A stretch of DNA of 8,098 nucleotides from assembly GCA_002497765.1 (NCBI GenBank), contig DAET01000006.1, forward strand, positions 1 to 8,098, read 5' to 3'. Positions 5,687 to 8,098 of the stretch are shown piece after piece; the first letter of the stretch is position 1, and each line of letters opens with the position of its first letter. Source of the stretch: Euryarchaeota archaeon UBA486. Lineage in GTDB: Archaea; Thermoplasmatota; Poseidoniia; Poseidoniales; Poseidoniaceae. A program made the translations under genes and the position numbers. The notes under the pieces were generated by a model that saw nothing but the letters and a program-made list of their open reading frames with translations, did no database searches and had not been told where the DNA came from.

Positions 5687-8098
5687 TCAACGGTTCAGCA
5701 TCTTGGACAGGAATTGTCCCGTTGGACTCTCAGCCACCTTCGCTACGGCTTCCGGCGTCCCCTTCGCAATCACCTGCCCGCCGCGTTCGCCGCCTTCCGG
5801 GCCAAGGTCGACCACCCAATCGCACGATTTGACCACGTCAAGGTGGTGTTCAATGATGATCATTGTGTGGCCCTTGTCGCGGAGTTGGTGAAGGACATTG
5901 ATGAGTTTTGCAACATCGCTGAACGACAGTCCCGTGGTTGGCTCGTCGAGGATGTAGACCGTGTGCTTGTTGGGCATCCGTCGCAGTTCACTGGCGAGTT
6001 TGACCCGTTGTGCTTCGCCGCCTGAAAGGGTGGTAGCCGGTTGGCCCAGGCGAATGTAGCCCAAGCCGACCGCGTCGAGGGTTTCGAGCGTCCGGTGGAT
6101 TTTCCGGTGATTCTTGAAGAATTCAACCGCTTCCGCCACCGGCATCTCCAGAACGTCGTGGATGGTTCGACCGCGCCATTCCACCTCAAGGCATTCTCGA
6201 GTGTACCGCTTCCCGTTGCAAATATCGCAAGTGATCCACACGTCGGGAAGGAAGTTCATTTCCAGTTTGATCGACCCACCGCCGCTACAAGCCTCGCACC
6301 GACCACCCTTGACATTGAAACTAAAGTGGCCCGGTTTGTAACCTCGCTCCTTGGACAGCTTTGTGTTGGCAAACAGCGAACGGATTTCATCGAACACCTT
6401 CGTGTACGTTGCAGGGTTGGACCGGGGAGTTCGACCAATGGGTGACTGGTCGATGATGATCACCTTGTCCACGTGTTCCACCCCTTCGAGTGAGGTGTGT
6501 CGTCCGGGCAGGGTTTCCGCTCGGTGAACATCCCGTTGAAGGGCAGGCGCCAAAATACCCGACACCAACGATGATTTTCCTGAACCTGACACGCCGGTGA
6601 CCGCCGTCATGCAGCCGATGGGAAAGGCGACGTTGATGTTCTGGAGGTTGTTGTGTCGGGCTCCGTTGACCTTGAGATGGTGCTTGCCAGGCTTGACTCG
6701 CTTCTCGGGCCATGGGATGGATTTTCGCCCGCTGAGGTAAGCGCCCGTGACGGATGCGTCACTGGCCATGACCTCTTCTGGCGTGCCGTTGGCCACCACC
6801 ACGCCGCCCTCGAGACCAGCCCCTGGGCCGAGATCGCACAACCAATCCGCTTGGCGCAGGGTGTCTTCGTCGTGCTCGACCACAAGCAATGTGTTGCCCA
6901 AATCACTGAGTTCTCGCAACGTGGTGAGGAGGCGGTCGTTGTCACGTTGGTGCAGACCGATGGAGGGTTCGTCGAGCACGTACATGACGCCGGTTAAACG
7001 GCTTCCAATTTGCGTGGCCAGACGAATTCGTTGACTTTCACCACCCGAAAGGGTGTTCGCCTTCCGGTCCAACGTGAGGTAGTCCAATCCAACGCTATCG
7101 AGGAACCCGAGCCGCCCTTCGATTTCCTTGATGATTTCAGAGCCAATGAACATGCTTCGTTCATCAAGGGTTTCGAGAAGGTCCTGAAACGCTTCCGGTG
7201 GACCGTCACCTTCGGGATTCCATGCACGAACCAATCCCAACGCGTCATGGACCGAACACTGGCTGACTTCGGGCAGACGAATACCACCCACCGTCACATA
7301 GCGAGCAGCTTGGTTCAGTTTCTCTCCTGCACAGGCGGAACAGTCCAGGTCCGTCATGCAAGCAATCAACCGATTTCGCGTTCGCTCGCTGGTGGTTTCG
7401 GCGTAGGTCTTCTCGAGGCGAGGGATGATGCCTTCCCACGGTTTGCTGTACTTGTATTGCGAGCCGTTTTCGGAGGTGAATTCGTAGTGAATGACAGTGG
7501 AGCCCGAGCCATACAGCAAGATGTCCTTCTCATCCTCATCCAGCATCTCAAAGGGGAGTGTGGTGGAGATGTTGTAGTGTTCGCACGTGCATTCCAACAA
7601 TTTACGGTACCAAGAGGGGGACATCGACTGCCGCCAGGGGATGACGCAACCGTTGGAGACGCTCAGTGTTCCATCAACAACGAGTTCGATGTTGAATTGG
7701 CGCTGAACGCCCAACCCTTGGCACGTCCCGCACGCTCCCAAGGGTGAATTGAATGAAAAGACGCGGGGGGAGAGTTCGGGCATGAATGCACCGTGGTCAG
7801 GACATGCAAAATCCTCGGACCAGGCGATGGTTTGCCCTTTTTCAGTCGCATGAGCGTTGGAGTTTGCACTGAGTTTGGCATCGGGTTTGGGAGCTTCAAG
7901 GCTCTCAACGGCTAAGGTGCCGCCGCCCAATCGGAGGGCCGACTCAACCGCCTCAGTGAGGCGTTGTTTACGATCCCGGGTGCATCGTAGACGATCGATG
8001 CGGACATCGATGTCATGGCGAAAATTCTTGTCGAGGGTGGGTGGTTCCTCGAACGATGTTTCGTGCCCGTTGACGCGCCCGTTGAGGTAGCCCTGTTC
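5687..8098 (-). CDS. uvrA: Excinuclease ABC subunit A, 5'-truncated by the window end
   Basis: DNA-damage recognition ATPase of bacterial-type nucleotide excision repair; it dimerises and loads UvrB at lesions. The frame stays open to base 8098, so 803 codons are visible and roughly the first 140-190 residues, including the first Walker A, are outside. The TTG at 7930 is internal, because homology continues upstream (EQGYLNGRVNG matches the UvrA 'QGY-R-RIDG' region). Using residues counted from 7930: zinc module CPDH...CGTC (43-70), a CxxC-G-x-x-L pair (197-204), ABC signature LSGGESQRIRLA and Walker B VLDEPSIGLHQRDN (294-331), second Walker A GVSGSGKSS (446-454), C-terminal zinc finger CEAC...CDIC (545-571), second signature LSGGEAQRVKLA and Walker B ILDEPTTGLSF (635-670). 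Odd points are CxxH in place of CxxC in the first zinc module and Ser for the usual His after EPTTGL. UvrA occurs in bacteria and, by transfer, in some archaea. Confidence 0.98.
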   Translation of the reverse strand, partial: EQGYLNGRVNGHETSFEEPPTLDKNFRHDIDVRIDRLRCTRDRKQRLTEAVESALRLGGGTLAVESLEAPKPDAKLSANSNAHATEKGQTIAWSEDFACPDHGAFMPELSPRVFSFNSPLGACGTCQGLGVQRQFNIELVVDGTLSVSNGCVIPWRQSMSPSWYRKLLECTCEHYNISTTLPFEMLDEDEKDILLYGSGSTVIHYEFTSENGSQYKYSKPWEGIIPRLEKTYAETTSERTRNRLIACMTDLDCSACAGEKLNQAARYVTVGGIRLPEVSQCSVHDALGLVRAWNPEGDGPPEAFQDLLETLDERSMFIGSEIIKEIEGRLGFLDSVGLDYLTLDRKANTLSGGESQRIRLATQIGSRLTGVMYVLDEPSIGLHQRDNDRLLTTLRELSDLGNTLLVVEHDEDTLRQADWLCDLGPGAGLEGGVVVANGTPEEVMASDASVTGAYLSGRKSIPWPEKRVKPGKHHLKVNGARHNNLQNINVAFPIGCMTAVTGVSGSGKSSLVSGILAPALQRDVHRAETLPGRHTSLEGVEHVDKVIIIDQSPIGRTPRSNPATYTKVFDEIRSLFANTKLSKERGYKPGHFSFNVKGGRCEACSGGGSIKLEMNFLPDVWITCDICNGKRYTRECLEVEWRGRTIHDVLEMPVAEAVEFFKNHRKIHRTLETLDAVGLGYIRLGQPATTLSGGEAQRVKLASELRRMPNKHTVYILDEPTTGLSFSDVAKLINVLHQLRDKGHTMIIIEHHLDVVKSCDWVVDLGPEGGERGGQVIAKGTPEAVAKVAESPTGQFLSKMLNR

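Noticed and set aside
7010..7747. 245-codon + strand open frame opposite uvrA
   Set aside because: It is antisense to the UvrA signature and zinc-module coding sequence; no protein family is recognisable in it.
7928..7930. TTG as the uvrA start
   Set aside because: The frame is open to the window end and the upstream residues align with the UvrA region before the first zinc module, so this is an internal codon.

Overview
This window carries one incomplete gene on the + strand and a run of four closely spaced genes on the - strand. The two groups converge on a short intergenic region (574-722). All long frames are intact. I saw no tRNA, rRNA, CRISPR array, insertion sequence or phage gene.

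Layout: (a) 1-573, +, the 3' three quarters of a proteorhodopsin-type light-driven ion pump, cut by the window start. (b) 574-722, a convergent intergenic region with three perfect or near-perfect hairpins; the strongest is a 13-bp stem with a C(UUCG)G loop just after the rhodopsin stop. (c) 723-1751, -, a polytopic membrane acyltransferase-like protein (DUF1624/HGSNAT-like). (d) 1761-2606, -, purQ. (e) 2603-5623, -, purL in a long form with a PurS-like N-terminus but no glutaminase domain. (f) 5687-8098, -, uvrA, cut by the window end.

Organism: the rhodopsin is a surface-water marine type with Asp-Thr-Lys in helix C and Met at the spectral tuning position. This fits a photoheterotrophic plankton genome. 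My best guess is a Marine Group II euryarchaeon (Candidatus Poseidoniales), which are known to carry proteorhodopsin and many bacterial-type genes. That assignment is inference: the window contains no archaeal informational gene, and UvrA and the PurL/PurQ type are widespread in bacteria. The genome is moderately GC-rich, and the rhodopsin has a strong preference for C-ending codons.

Functionally, purL and purQ together make formylglycinamidine ribonucleotide amidotransferase (step 4 of purine synthesis) and are coupled by an ATGA overlap with a good Shine-Dalgarno sequence. The - strand genes run uvrA > purL > purQ > acyltransferase with gaps of about 63, -4 and 0-9 bases, so they may be one transcript, though their functions differ. 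No complete undescribed system is visible. The points most worth a second look are the Lys at the proton-donor position of the rhodopsin, the split PurS-PurL + PurQ architecture, and the hairpin-dense convergent junction.
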